32,712 bases of DNA. Source: CAYRZL01 sp964428795 (GTDB lineage: Bacteria; Bacillota; Clostridia; Lachnospirales; Lachnospiraceae). This document shows positions 25,201-32,619 of the stretch, piece after piece. A program made the position numbers and the translations under genes. Position 1 is the first letter of the stretch, and each line of letters starts with the position of its first letter. The notes beneath the pieces are model-generated. The model was given only the letters and a program-made list of their open reading frames with translations. It had not been told where the DNA came from and made no database searches. The stretch spans positions 1-32,712 of the forward strand of contig CAYRZL010000021.1 in NCBI GenBank assembly GCA_964428795.1, in the 5' to 3' direction.

Positions 25201-25679
25201 AAAAAAACGAAAATTTTGAACCGCAGATCCTTGCATTTTGCTGTAACTGGTGTACCTATACCGGAGCCGACCTTGCCGGTCTGAACCGCATGAAATACCC
25301 GGAAAATGTGCGCGTTATCCGTGTGCCCTGTTCCAGCCGCGTCAATCCTCAGTTTATTCTGAGAGCGTTTCAGAAAGGCTGTGATGGGGTGCTCGTATGC
25401 GGATGCCATCCGGGGGACTGTCATTATGCCACCGGAAACTACTTTACAAGAAGAAGATTTATGCTGATGCAGAGACTGCTCGAATACAACGGTATTGATC
25501 CGAACCGTTTTCAGGCAAGGTGGATATCCGGTTCCGAGGCGGCAAAATTCCGTGACACGGTGGCGAAAGTTTCGGAGCAGATCAGGGAATTGGGACCAAA
25601 TAAGAAATTTCAGGAAGAATGGTACAGTCTGGATGAAACAGATATGTTCCTAAATGGAGGAGGTGCCGCAAATGAGTAA
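25191..25679 (+). CDS. MvhD/FlxD-type iron-sulfur subunit
   Basis: A 162-residue protein of the MvhD/FrhD family, which carries a [2Fe-2S] cluster and links the electron input module to HdrA. Visible Cys blocks are AFCCNWCTYTGAD, RVPCSSRV and VCGCHPGDCHYATGN; the last is diagnostic. Good GGGAGGTGG ribosome binding site. In hydrogen-using methanogens this subunit joins MvhAG hydrogenase; here no hydrogenase gene follows, but the Flx-type genes do, so NADH is the likely donor. It overlaps hdrA by 10 nt and the next gene by 8 nt. Confidence 0.92.
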   Translation: MSVEKNENFEPQILAFCCNWCTYTGADLAGLNRMKYPENVRVIRVPCSSRVNPQFILRAFQKGCDGVLVCGCHPGDCHYATGNYFTRRRFMLMQRLLEYNGIDPNRFQARWISGSEAAKFRDTVAKVSEQIRELGPNKKFQEEWYSLDETDMFLNGGGAANE

Positions 25680-26508
25680 TATAGAGCATGAACTCCGGGG
25701 GAAAGTACACGAATTGCTTGAGACAGGCGCCATCGGCTATTGTATCGGATGGGGAGCGACCCGTTTTGAAGATAAGACAACTCCGGTTTTCATCACAAAG
25801 CCGGAGGATGCGGAAAAATTAGTCTGGAACAAATACTGCATCAACGGAACTGCAAAATATCTGCTGGATGACCGGTTTCCGGAAAAAAAGATCGGTATTA
25901 TCGTCCGGGGATGTGATTCCAGAGCGGTAAACCGTATTGTCAAGGACAAACAGATCAGGCGGGAAGACCTGTATATCATCGGCGTACCCTGTGACGGAAA
26001 AGAAAATCCGGTCTGTGAGGGATGCCGGCATAAAAATCCCCTTGTATATGATGTTCTGGTGGGAGAACCGGTGACGGAGACGGTAAACCCGGATCGTTTC
26101 AGGGAAGTGGAGGAATTTGAAAAGCTGACGCCGGATGAACGCTATGCGTTCTGGGCAAAACAATATGATAAATGTATCCACTGTTATGCGTGCAGAAATG
26201 CCTGTCCGGCATGTAACTGCCGGGAATGTTACGCAGATCAGGCGAGAGAAAACTGGCAGGGCAAACAGAATAACCGCAATTCCAATCAGGTATACGGACT
26301 GACCCGCGCCTACCATGTAGGAGACCGCTGTATTGAGTGCGGTGAGTGCGAGCGTGTATGTCCAATGGGACTGCCGATCATGCGCCAGACGAAAAAAATG
26401 CTGAAGGACATCAATGATCTGTTCGGTGATTATGAGTGCGGACTGGGAGACGACAGAGAACATGTACTCGGTGCGTTTGATCTCGGTGACAGAGACGGGT
26501 TTATGTAA
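25672..26508 (+). CDS. Flx-type iron-sulfur subunit (FrhB/FdhB-like N-domain plus 2x[4Fe-4S])
   Basis: A 278-residue protein. The N-terminal ~150 residues resemble the F420-hydrogenase/dehydrogenase beta-subunit fold (YCIGWGATRFED, IIVRGCDSRAVNRIV, GVPCDGKENPVCEGC). Two ferredoxin motifs follow, CIHCYACRNACPACNC and CIECGECERVCPMG. This domain layout is that of the second iron-sulfur subunit of FlxABCD-HdrABC complexes; I cannot say with certainty whether it equals FlxB or FlxC of Desulfovibrio. GGAGGAGGTG directly upstream selects ATG 25672 over an in-frame ATG at 25654. It should pass electrons from the flavin subunit toward the MvhD-like subunit. Confidence 0.85.
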   Translation: MSNIEHELRGKVHELLETGAIGYCIGWGATRFEDKTTPVFITKPEDAEKLVWNKYCINGTAKYLLDDRFPEKKIGIIVRGCDSRAVNRIVKDKQIRREDLYIIGVPCDGKENPVCEGCRHKNPLVYDVLVGEPVTETVNPDRFREVEEFEKLTPDERYAFWAKQYDKCIHCYACRNACPACNCRECYADQARENWQGKQNNRNSNQVYGLTRAYHVGDRCIECGECERVCPMGLPIMRQTKKMLKDINDLFGDYECGLGDDREHVLGAFDLGDRDGFM

Positions 26509-26523
26509 GGGGGGGCGGCAGAT

Positions 26524-27522
26524 ATGCAGATAAAAAAATCAGATTTGAATCGGGCATTGGAGATTCTCGCCGCAGATGCAAACGTCTTTGTGCCGGGTGA
26601 GATTGAGAACGTAACACGCTTTGTTTTGTGGGAAAACGGTATGGAAGTGAATCTGACCGGGGAAAACACCACGCTTCCGCCGAAAGATATTTTGTTCCCA
26701 TGCACAGAGAAAATGTACAATTATAAGATGGGAAAATCCATTGAGATTAAGGAAATCGTTTCAAAGCCAAAACAGGTGATCTTTGGTGTGCGTCCCTGTG
26801 ATATGAGAAGTATCGACTGTATGGACCGCGTATTTCTGGAGAAAGGCTACGTGGACAGCTTTTACAGCCGCAAACGTGAAAATGTGACGCTGTTTGCCAT
26901 GGGATGCACAAGGGTGTCCCGCACCTGCTTTTGTGATTCCATGGGGCTTGATCCAAATGATGCGCCCAATGCGGATGTGATGATGCATGACGCAGGAGAC
27001 GCCATTGTGATGGAGGCATACACAGAAAAAGGAGAACAGGCGCTGAAATCCCTTGATTTCCTGCTGGCTGAAGGGACAGCGCGGGCAGCAGAGCCGGTAT
27101 CCTGTGATCTGAATATACCTGTGACAGATGATCTGCCCGAAAAACTGGGCAGGATGTTTGAACATTCGATATGGGATGAAGTGACAAGAGCCTGTATTGG
27201 CTGCGCCACTTGTACTTATGTATGTCCGACATGCTATTGTTTTGATATTGATTCCGATAATCACGGTACGGAAGGAACCAAATACCGCTGTTGGGATTCC
27301 TGTATGTTTTCCGATTACAGCAGAATGGCGGGAGGGCATAATCCACGTCCCACAAAAAAGGAGCGTGTCCGCAACCGTTATATGCACAAGCTATCCTTCT
27401 TTCACGACAGATATGGACAGCTCCTTTGTGTGGGATGCGGACGATGTATAGAGAAATGCCCGGCACATATGGATATTTCGGCGTTTATCGAAAAGGCTGC
27501 GGAGGTGGAAATCAATGAGTGA
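26524..27522 (+). CDS. Flx-type iron-sulfur subunit (AsrA/HydB-like, two [4Fe-4S])
   Basis: A 332-residue protein. An N-terminal domain of ~220 residues contains FGVRPCDMRSIDCMDRVFLE, then CIGCATCTYVCPTCYCFD and CVGCGRCIEKCPAHMD bind two [4Fe-4S] clusters. The CPTCYCFD signature is shared with anaerobic sulfite reductase A and sulfhydrogenase beta subunits. Those enzymes need AsrC siroheme or hydrogenase partners that are absent here; the companion genes instead match FlxABCD-HdrABC. GGGGGG-rich ribosome binding site; the stop overlaps the next start by 8 nt. Cytoplasmic electron carrier next to the NADH flavoprotein. Confidence 0.87.
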   Translation: MQIKKSDLNRALEILAADANVFVPGEIENVTRFVLWENGMEVNLTGENTTLPPKDILFPCTEKMYNYKMGKSIEIKEIVSKPKQVIFGVRPCDMRSIDCMDRVFLEKGYVDSFYSRKRENVTLFAMGCTRVSRTCFCDSMGLDPNDAPNADVMMHDAGDAIVMEAYTEKGEQALKSLDFLLAEGTARAAEPVSCDLNIPVTDDLPEKLGRMFEHSIWDEVTRACIGCATCTYVCPTCYCFDIDSDNHGTEGTKYRCWDSCMFSDYSRMAGGHNPRPTKKERVRNRYMHKLSFFHDRYGQLLCVGCGRCIEKCPAHMDISAFIEKAAEVEINE

Positions 27523-28363
27523 GATAAATCATGACTGCACTTGTCACGGAAACCCGTTGGTTCCGCAGGTTGCAAAGATCATAAAAATTACGGAGGAGAC
27601 ACCGGATGTGAAAACCTTCCGTATCCAGACCATGGATGGGAGGAAGCCCTTTGATCCTGAGCCCGGTCAGCTCGGTATGATCTCAGCCATCGGTGTCGGA
27701 GAGGGAATGTTCTCCATCACTGCCAAGGGAGAGGACTGGATCGAATCGTCCATCAAAAAAGTGGGTGTACTGACGGAAGCTCTTCACGAGATGACGGCGG
27801 GACAGCAGATCGGTATCCGGGGTCCATACGGAAATCATTTTCCCTATGAGGCGTTAAAGGGAAAGGATCTGATCTTTATCGGAGGAGGCATCGGTCTTGC
27901 ACCGGTTCGTTCCCTGATCCGCTATTGTCTGGAACACAGAGAAGATTACGGACATATTGACATCGTGTACGGTTCCAGATCTCCGGAGGATCTTGTGTTC
28001 AAGGAGGATCTGTTTGAAAACTGGCCAAATGAACCGGATACCCGGGTGGAGGTTACGGTTGACAGAGGAAACGCAGAATGGAACGGAAATGTGGGATTTG
28101 TTCCGGCATATGTGGAGGAGCTTGCTTTCTCGCCGGAGAATAAGAAGGTAATATTATGCGGACCGCCGATTATGATAAAATTCACATCAGAAGCCTTGCT
28201 CCGTATGGGCTTTGAGAAAGAGGATGTTATCACAACCCTGGAAATGCGCATGAAATGCGGTGTGGGTAAATGCGGACGCTGCAATCTGGGCGGTAAGTTC
28301 ATCTGTCTGGATGGACCTGTGTTTGATCTGGCAGAGCTGGATGAGCTTCCGGATGAGAAATAG
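27515..28363 (+). CDS. FlxA-type FAD/NAD(P)-binding oxidoreductase (AsrB/HydG/PyrK-like)
   Basis: A 282-residue ferredoxin-NADP reductase-superfamily protein and the probable NADH entry point of the complex. The FAD part has KTFRIQTMDG and GEGMFSIT; the NAD part has FIGGGIGLAPVRSLIRY, IVYGSRSPEDLVF and ILCGPPIMIKF. A C-terminal [2Fe-2S] motif with Cys248, 253, 256 and 264 (CGVGKCGRCNLGGKFIC) is typical of the PyrK/AsrB/FlxA group. GGAGGTGG precedes the ATG. It closes the hdr-flx block; all seven genes needed for a NADH-Fd-Hdr bifurcating complex are present. Confidence 0.9.
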   Translation: MSEINHDCTCHGNPLVPQVAKIIKITEETPDVKTFRIQTMDGRKPFDPEPGQLGMISAIGVGEGMFSITAKGEDWIESSIKKVGVLTEALHEMTAGQQIGIRGPYGNHFPYEALKGKDLIFIGGGIGLAPVRSLIRYCLEHREDYGHIDIVYGSRSPEDLVFKEDLFENWPNEPDTRVEVTVDRGNAEWNGNVGFVPAYVEELAFSPENKKVILCGPPIMIKFTSEALLRMGFEKEDVITTLEMRMKCGVGKCGRCNLGGKFICLDGPVFDLAELDELPDEK

Positions 28364-28377
28364 CTTGGAGGAAATAT

Positions 28378-29109
28378 ATGTTTTTCAAGTCGGCGAAACA
28401 GCGGAAAACAGAAAAGGTGCACAAATCCTATCAGGAGATCAGCGATGACTATGATGTGATCAACGATATCACCAGTCTGGGGATGCATCGCCTTTGGAAA
28501 TACAAAATTGCAGGGGAAGTAAAAGCCGGGAAATTTCATCGGATTCTGGATCTGTGTTGCGGAACCGGGGATATGGCGCTGATTCTGGCAAAGGGCAATC
28601 CGGGAGCTGTGGTTACCGGAGTGGATTTTTCCGGGGAGATGCTGAAGGTGGCACAGAAGCGAAGGGAAAAGCAGGAGCTTCAGAATCTGGTCTTTCAGCA
28701 GGGTAATGCGGAGCGGCTTAATTTCCCCGACGGATATTTTGACTGCGTGGTTATTTCCTTCGGACTGCGAAGTGTGGCAGACTGTGAGGCGGTATTGCGG
28801 GAAATATACCGGCTGGTGCGTCCGGGGGGCTTTGTGTACTGTCTGGAACGTTTTTGTCCGGAGGATCACAGGGCAAAGACAGCCTATAATGCCTATCATA
28901 ATCTGGTCATTCCTGCTGTCAGCGGAGCATTGACCGGAAAGGGAACTCAGTTTCGCCAGGTGAGCGGTACCGGAAAAAGAGCGTTTGACCGTAGAGAGCT
29001 GGCAGCGCTCATGCAGAAAACCGGGTGGAAAAAAGTAGGATATGCAGACCAACTGGGCGGCGTTGCGGTGTGTCACCGGGCGCAGAAGCTTAAGCGGGCT
29101 GCAGGATAA
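28378..29109 (+). CDS. UbiE/MenG-like C-methyltransferase (divergent)
   Basis: A 243-residue class I SAM methyltransferase of the UbiE/COQ5/MenG family, which methylates the quinone ring. The N-terminus (YDVINDITSLGMHRLWKYKI) and motif I DLCCGTGD (58-65) are canonical, and FGLRSVAD and LVRPGGFVYCLE follow. The C-terminal third is unusual: the family YxYLPxSxxxF block is replaced by QVSGTGKRAFDRRELAALMQ. The substrate may therefore not be standard demethylmenaquinol. GGAGG precedes the ATG, 14 nt after the flavoprotein gene. It belongs with the prenyl synthase and MenA-like genes of the same operon. Confidence 0.85.
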   Translation: MFFKSAKQRKTEKVHKSYQEISDDYDVINDITSLGMHRLWKYKIAGEVKAGKFHRILDLCCGTGDMALILAKGNPGAVVTGVDFSGEMLKVAQKRREKQELQNLVFQQGNAERLNFPDGYFDCVVISFGLRSVADCEAVLREIYRLVRPGGFVYCLERFCPEDHRAKTAYNAYHNLVIPAVSGALTGKGTQFRQVSGTGKRAFDRRELAALMQKTGWKKVGYADQLGGVAVCHRAQKLKRAAG

Positions 29110-29156
29110 GAATATATGTCAAAAAGTGTGTCAAAAAGACAGAAAGGACGGACAAG

Positions 29157-29357
29157 ATGAAAAAGTTTTTGAAAACAGTATTTGCATTGACGGTGATCGG
29201 TGTGATCGCATACAAGGCGTATCAGTATTTTACAAAGGAAGAAGAATACGAAGAGTTTGATGACAATGCAGACGGAGCTGAGTTTGATATCGAGGCGGAG
29301 GCAGAGGAGTCGCTGGCAGATAGGATCAAAGCGGCAGCAAAAAAAGTCGTAGATTAA
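29157..29357 (+). CDS. Small single-span membrane protein
   Basis: A 66-residue protein with a basic start (MKKFLK), one hydrophobic span at ~6-22 (VFALTVIGVIAYKAYQYF), a very acidic middle (EEEYEEFDDNADG) and a helical amphipathic tail. I know no family for it. AAAGGACGG upstream is a fair ribosome binding site. It sits between the methyltransferase and the prenyltransferase, whose ATG follows its stop directly, so it may be a membrane adaptor for quinone-tailoring enzymes; that is speculation. Confidence 0.65.
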   Translation: MKKFLKTVFALTVIGVIAYKAYQYFTKEEEYEEFDDNADGAEFDIEAEAEESLADRIKAAAKKVVD

Positions 29358-30362
29358 ATGAATAAAATAACATTCTGGTTTCAAAACGCCCGTCCGGTTT
29401 CACTGCCGCAAAGTGTCATGCCTGCGGTGGTGGCTTACTGTCTCGCACTCAGGCAGCCCCGGTTTTGCTGGTGGCTTGGGATTCTGGCAATTTTCGGCGG
29501 ATGTATGGCACATCTCGGGATGAATCTGGCGGACGATTATTTTGACTATCGAAAAAAAGAGACAGGTTTTCGCGACAGTCTTGCAAGAGAGGGGATTCGC
29601 GCGAGAACAGCCAAATGTCCTTATATTGTAAGCGGGGAAGCTACCGTGAAACAGACATTGGCAGCAGCGGTTTCGTTTGGGATTCTGGCATTGATTCCCG
29701 GTGTGATCGTGCTGGGATTTCGGGGATGGATCATTCTTCTCATCGTTCTGGTCGGTATCTTATTGGGAGAATCCTATTCCGGAGATCCGCTGAGACTCAG
29801 CTATCGGGGGATGGGGGAGCCGGACATTGGAGTGATGTTCGGGCCTCTTTTGATGGCGGGTGTGTATTATGCTTCCTGCGGCACATTTTCCTGGGATCTT
29901 GCAGCCCCTGCGGTGAGTATGGGGCTGCTTGTCACAAATATTCTGTATGTTCATTCCGTTCTGGATTATGAGGCGGATGTGCGTGCAGGAAAGGTGACAC
30001 TGGCAGCATTGATCAAAAGCCGGGGAGGAAGGCTGGCAGCGCTGGCGGTTTTTCTGTTTTTCCCTTATGTCCTGACCGTTGTGCTTGTGGCTTGTGGGAA
30101 GACCAGTCCCTGGTATCTGCTTGTGTTTGTTACCCTGGTGTGGGCGGTGAAATTATTCTCGTCCATGTATGATTATACGGTGCATCCCGAGGCGGAGGTG
30201 GCATTTCGGGGCTGGTATGGTCCCATGAGACACTGGGAACAGCTATGCGGGATGAAGCTGGACTGGTTTATGTTTCGCTGGTATTTATCCAGAAATCTGC
30301 TGACCGCATTTGCATTTGTGTATATTCTGGTATCGGTGGGACTGGCTGTATTTGGAGGATAA
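29358..30362 (+). CDS. UbiA/MenA-family membrane prenyltransferase
   Basis: A 334-residue polytopic membrane protein (about eight to nine hydrophobic spans). The two catalytic Asp-rich motifs of the UbiA superfamily are visible: NLADDYFDY (56-64) and VLDYEADVRAGK (201-212). The RPVSLPQSVMPAVVAY opening resembles the MenA N-terminus (RPxTLPxxxxPV). It should attach the polyprenyl chain made by the upstream synthase to an aromatic acceptor such as 1,4-dihydroxy-2-naphthoate. The ATG directly abuts the previous stop and has no ribosome binding site, suggesting translational coupling. The acceptor cannot be read from sequence. Confidence 0.85.
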   Translation: MNKITFWFQNARPVSLPQSVMPAVVAYCLALRQPRFCWWLGILAIFGGCMAHLGMNLADDYFDYRKKETGFRDSLAREGIRARTAKCPYIVSGEATVKQTLAAAVSFGILALIPGVIVLGFRGWIILLIVLVGILLGESYSGDPLRLSYRGMGEPDIGVMFGPLLMAGVYYASCGTFSWDLAAPAVSMGLLVTNILYVHSVLDYEADVRAGKVTLAALIKSRGGRLAALAVFLFFPYVLTVVLVACGKTSPWYLLVFVTLVWAVKLFSSMYDYTVHPEAEVAFRGWYGPMRHWEQLCGMKLDWFMFRWYLSRNLLTAFAFVYILVSVGLAVFGG

Positions 30363-30365
30363 GGG

Positions 30366-31262
30366 ATGATGAAGGAAATTACCTATCTGCCTGTATGGTA
30401 TTTTGAAAATAAATTTCTGAAAAAGAAAAAGCCATTGCAGACTGTGCTTTTCCTGACCGATTACTGTAATCTGAGCTGTAAGCATTGCAGCGCAGACGGA
30501 CATGGCGGTACTATCATGAAGCCTTACGGACAGATCCGGGAGGAGTTGCATTATGCTTATGAGCAGGGATCAAGATTTGTGGATTTTGAGGGCGGAGAGC
30601 CTACCCTGTGGAGAGATGGTGCTTACTGCCTGAATGATCTGATCCTGCTTGCAAAAGAGATCGGTTTTTTTTCCACTACGGTAACCACAAACGGTCAGAT
30701 CCCCTTCGGCCATCTGAAGGCGGATACTATCTGGGTCAGTCTGGACGGATATAAGAAATATCATGACATGATCCGGGGAGAAGGGGCGTTTGAAAAATTG
30801 GATAAGCATATTGCGTCCTGTCATCATCCGGCGGTCAGTGTCAATATGGCGATCAATCGGCTGAATTACCGTTCTGTACCGGATGTGATCAGATATGCTT
30901 CGGCAAATCCGCATATTCAGTCGGTTTCGCTAAATTTCCACACACCCTATCCGGGCACGGAGCATATGATGCTGGACTGGGATACAAGAGATCGTGTAAT
31001 CCGCCGCATTCTTCGCATGAAAAAAGAGGGGTACGCTGTTATGAACAGTGTGTCCGGTCTGAAATGCATGAAACAGCGTGATTTTAAAAAGTCCTGCTGG
31101 ATCTCGAATTTTATTCTGACGGATGGCACCAGGCTTGCGCAATGTCCGGGAAAAACAGCCGGAATCTGTGACAGGTGCGGTTTTTCCATGGCAGGAGAGA
31201 TGGCAAGCCTCATGAAGCTGAGACCGGATACGGTGCTGGCTGGATTAAAACTTCGGATGTAG
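30366..31262 (+). CDS. Radical SAM protein with Cys-rich C-terminus
   Basis: A 298-residue radical SAM enzyme. Cys34, Cys38 and Cys41 (CNLSCKHC) form the CX3CX2C motif; FEGGEPTLWRD is the GGE motif. The C-terminus has Cys234, 244, 260, 268 and 271, enough for an auxiliary cluster of SPASM-like type. It is unlike HemW/HemN-type menaquinone methylases. GGAGGATAAGGG, which overlaps the end of the MenA-like gene, serves as ribosome binding site. Being last but one in the quinone/Mo operon, it may modify the same lipid, the Mo enzyme or a peptide; no peptide substrate gene is evident. Function unknown. Confidence 0.82.
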   Translation: MMKEITYLPVWYFENKFLKKKKPLQTVLFLTDYCNLSCKHCSADGHGGTIMKPYGQIREELHYAYEQGSRFVDFEGGEPTLWRDGAYCLNDLILLAKEIGFFSTTVTTNGQIPFGHLKADTIWVSLDGYKKYHDMIRGEGAFEKLDKHIASCHHPAVSVNMAINRLNYRSVPDVIRYASANPHIQSVSLNFHTPYPGTEHMMLDWDTRDRVIRRILRMKKEGYAVMNSVSGLKCMKQRDFKKSCWISNFILTDGTRLAQCPGKTAGICDRCGFSMAGEMASLMKLRPDTVLAGLKLRM

Positions 31263-31282
31263 GTTTAGGAGGAAACGCGGGA

Positions 31283-32182
31283 ATGAATGAGATCATACAT
31301 TTTCTGGCAGGACCGGTGATCGGCGGTATCATTGGATATTTTACAAATTTTATTGCCATAAAGATGCTGTTTCGTCCAAGACATGAAGTGAAGATCGGAA
31401 ATTTTACATTGCCCTTTACGCCGGGCATAATTCCAAAGCGAAAAGATCAGCTTGCAAGAGCTATCGGTGAGACGGTAGCGGAAAAGGTTTTTACTGAGGA
31501 GGATATTCAGCAGATTTTTTTGTCGGACGGAATGACGGAGGCAGTGGCAGAGGGTTTTATGGATACGATCTATCGGGGACAGAGCAGTATTTCTTTGCAG
31601 GAATTACTGGACGGTATCCTGTCAGAGTATGAGATGGAGGACTTTCAGAAAAATCTGGATGACACTATGCGCCGAAAGGTGCACATGACGATCAACCGGA
31701 CAGATATAGGCGAGCGTGTCTCGGTAGAATGTTCGAAATTGCTGAGAGAGAAAGTCCGGGGGACCGTGGCAGCGAAGCTTTTAACCGGGGAGCGGATCTC
31801 TTCTATTTCAGATTATGTGGGAAAACATATGCAGCAGTATACAAAGGAACAGGCGGAAACACTGATCATTCCCATTGTGCGTAAGGAGATCACGCAGACA
31901 TTTGAAACTCCTTTGGATGAATTGTGTACAGACATAAAGGTGGAAAAAGAGCAGATAAAAGAGCTGCTGAGAAGAAGTTACCGAAAATATATTTCACAAT
32001 ACAGTATAAAGATGGTGAAGCTGTTTGATATTGCCTCTCTTACGGAAAATAAGATCATTGCGTTTCAGGTGGAGGAAATCGAAGCGCTTGTAAATCAAAC
32101 GATCAAAAAGGAGATGCAGGCAGTGATCAATCTTGGGGCTGTGCTGGGAGTGATAATTGGATTGGTGAATGCGTTTATATGA
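31283..32182 (+). CDS. DUF445 family membrane protein
   Basis: A 299-residue protein starting at ATG 31283 after TAGGAGGA. Hydrophobic ends (about 5-30 and 277-299) frame a long helical, charged middle. The opening FLAGPVIGGIIGYFTNFIAI followed by KMLFRPR and FTPGIIPKRKDQLARAIG is diagnostic of DUF445 (YheB/YtzA-like). The function of the family is unknown; it is often thought membrane-associated. It is the last gene of the operon, followed 22 nt later by a strong terminator. Whether it works with the redox genes is unknown. Confidence 0.85.
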   Translation: MNEIIHFLAGPVIGGIIGYFTNFIAIKMLFRPRHEVKIGNFTLPFTPGIIPKRKDQLARAIGETVAEKVFTEEDIQQIFLSDGMTEAVAEGFMDTIYRGQSSISLQELLDGILSEYEMEDFQKNLDDTMRRKVHMTINRTDIGERVSVECSKLLREKVRGTVAAKLLTGERISSISDYVGKHMQQYTKEQAETLIIPIVRKEITQTFETPLDELCTDIKVEKEQIKELLRRSYRKYISQYSIKMVKLFDIASLTENKIIAFQVEEIEALVNQTIKKEMQAVINLGAVLGVIIGLVNAFI

Positions 32183-32203
32183 GCGTGTATTGAAAATATT
32201 ATA

Positions 32204-32253
32204 AAATGCTGTAAATGTTGTGGTATCGTAGGGTATCACAGCATTTTTATTTT
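32204..32253 (+). terminator. Terminator of the redox/quinone operon
   Basis: AAATGCTGT (32204-32212) pairs with ACAGCATTT (32238-32246), followed by TTATTTTA. An alternative inner pairing GTGGTA/TATCAC is possible. It also covers the stop codon of the minus-strand small gene. Confidence 0.75.
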
Positions 32254-32411
32254 ATGTAAACAAGAATTTCATCAATAAATCGTTCCAGTTGGGCATAATA
32301 CTGAGTGTCAAGGTAAAGCTCTTTTGCCAGTTCTTCCTGGGTCATATGATTAAGCAGGCGGTATTTTTTGATGTTCTGTGATATTGCATTGTTTCCGTTC
32401 TTTTTCATCAT
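32247..32411 (-). CDS. Very small XRE-type helix-turn-helix protein
   Basis: A 54-residue protein, MMKKNGNNAISQNIKKYRLL then NHMTQEELAKELYLDTQYYA and QLERFIDEILVYIK. The QEELAKEL..D..YY..LER pattern is the XRE/Cro HTH scaffold, although the usual S/T-x-S recognition helix start is replaced by DTQYYAQ. AGGAGGAG lies just upstream of the double ATG on the minus strand, which supports real translation. It is divergent from the following secreted-protein gene and could regulate it. It contains a single domain with no sensor part. Confidence 0.7.
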   Translation of the reverse strand: MMKKNGNNAISQNIKKYRLLNHMTQEELAKELYLDTQYYAQLERFIDEILVYIK

Positions 32412-32484
32412 GAGGCTCCTCCTACTCCCTAAATTTAACTTGTTTGTACATAAAAAAACATGGTAATATATGTTATATATACTA

Positions 32485-32513
32485 TTGCAAATTGCTATAT
32501 TGGGTGATACGAT
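32485..32513 (+). promoter_or_regulatory. Possible promoter of the secreted-protein gene
   Basis: TTGCAA (32485-32490) and TACGAT (32508-32513) are spaced by 17 nt; each matches four of six consensus bases. The region 32412-32619 is AT-rich and divergent between two genes. The leader would be about 100 nt. Confidence 0.35.
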
Positions 32514-32619
32514 AATAGCGGTTCATACGAATGATCAGGAAATGCAGGCATCTAACATATATTTTGTGCGGATGCGTATAAAAGCAAAATAAGAATAGAA
32601 TGTAAAGGAGATAATTGTT

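Noticed and set aside
26524..28363. Anaerobic sulfite reductase AsrAB
   Set aside because: The two proteins resemble AsrA and AsrB, but no siroheme AsrC follows, and MvhD- and Hdr-type genes are fused into the same coupled block, which fits FlxABCD-HdrABC.
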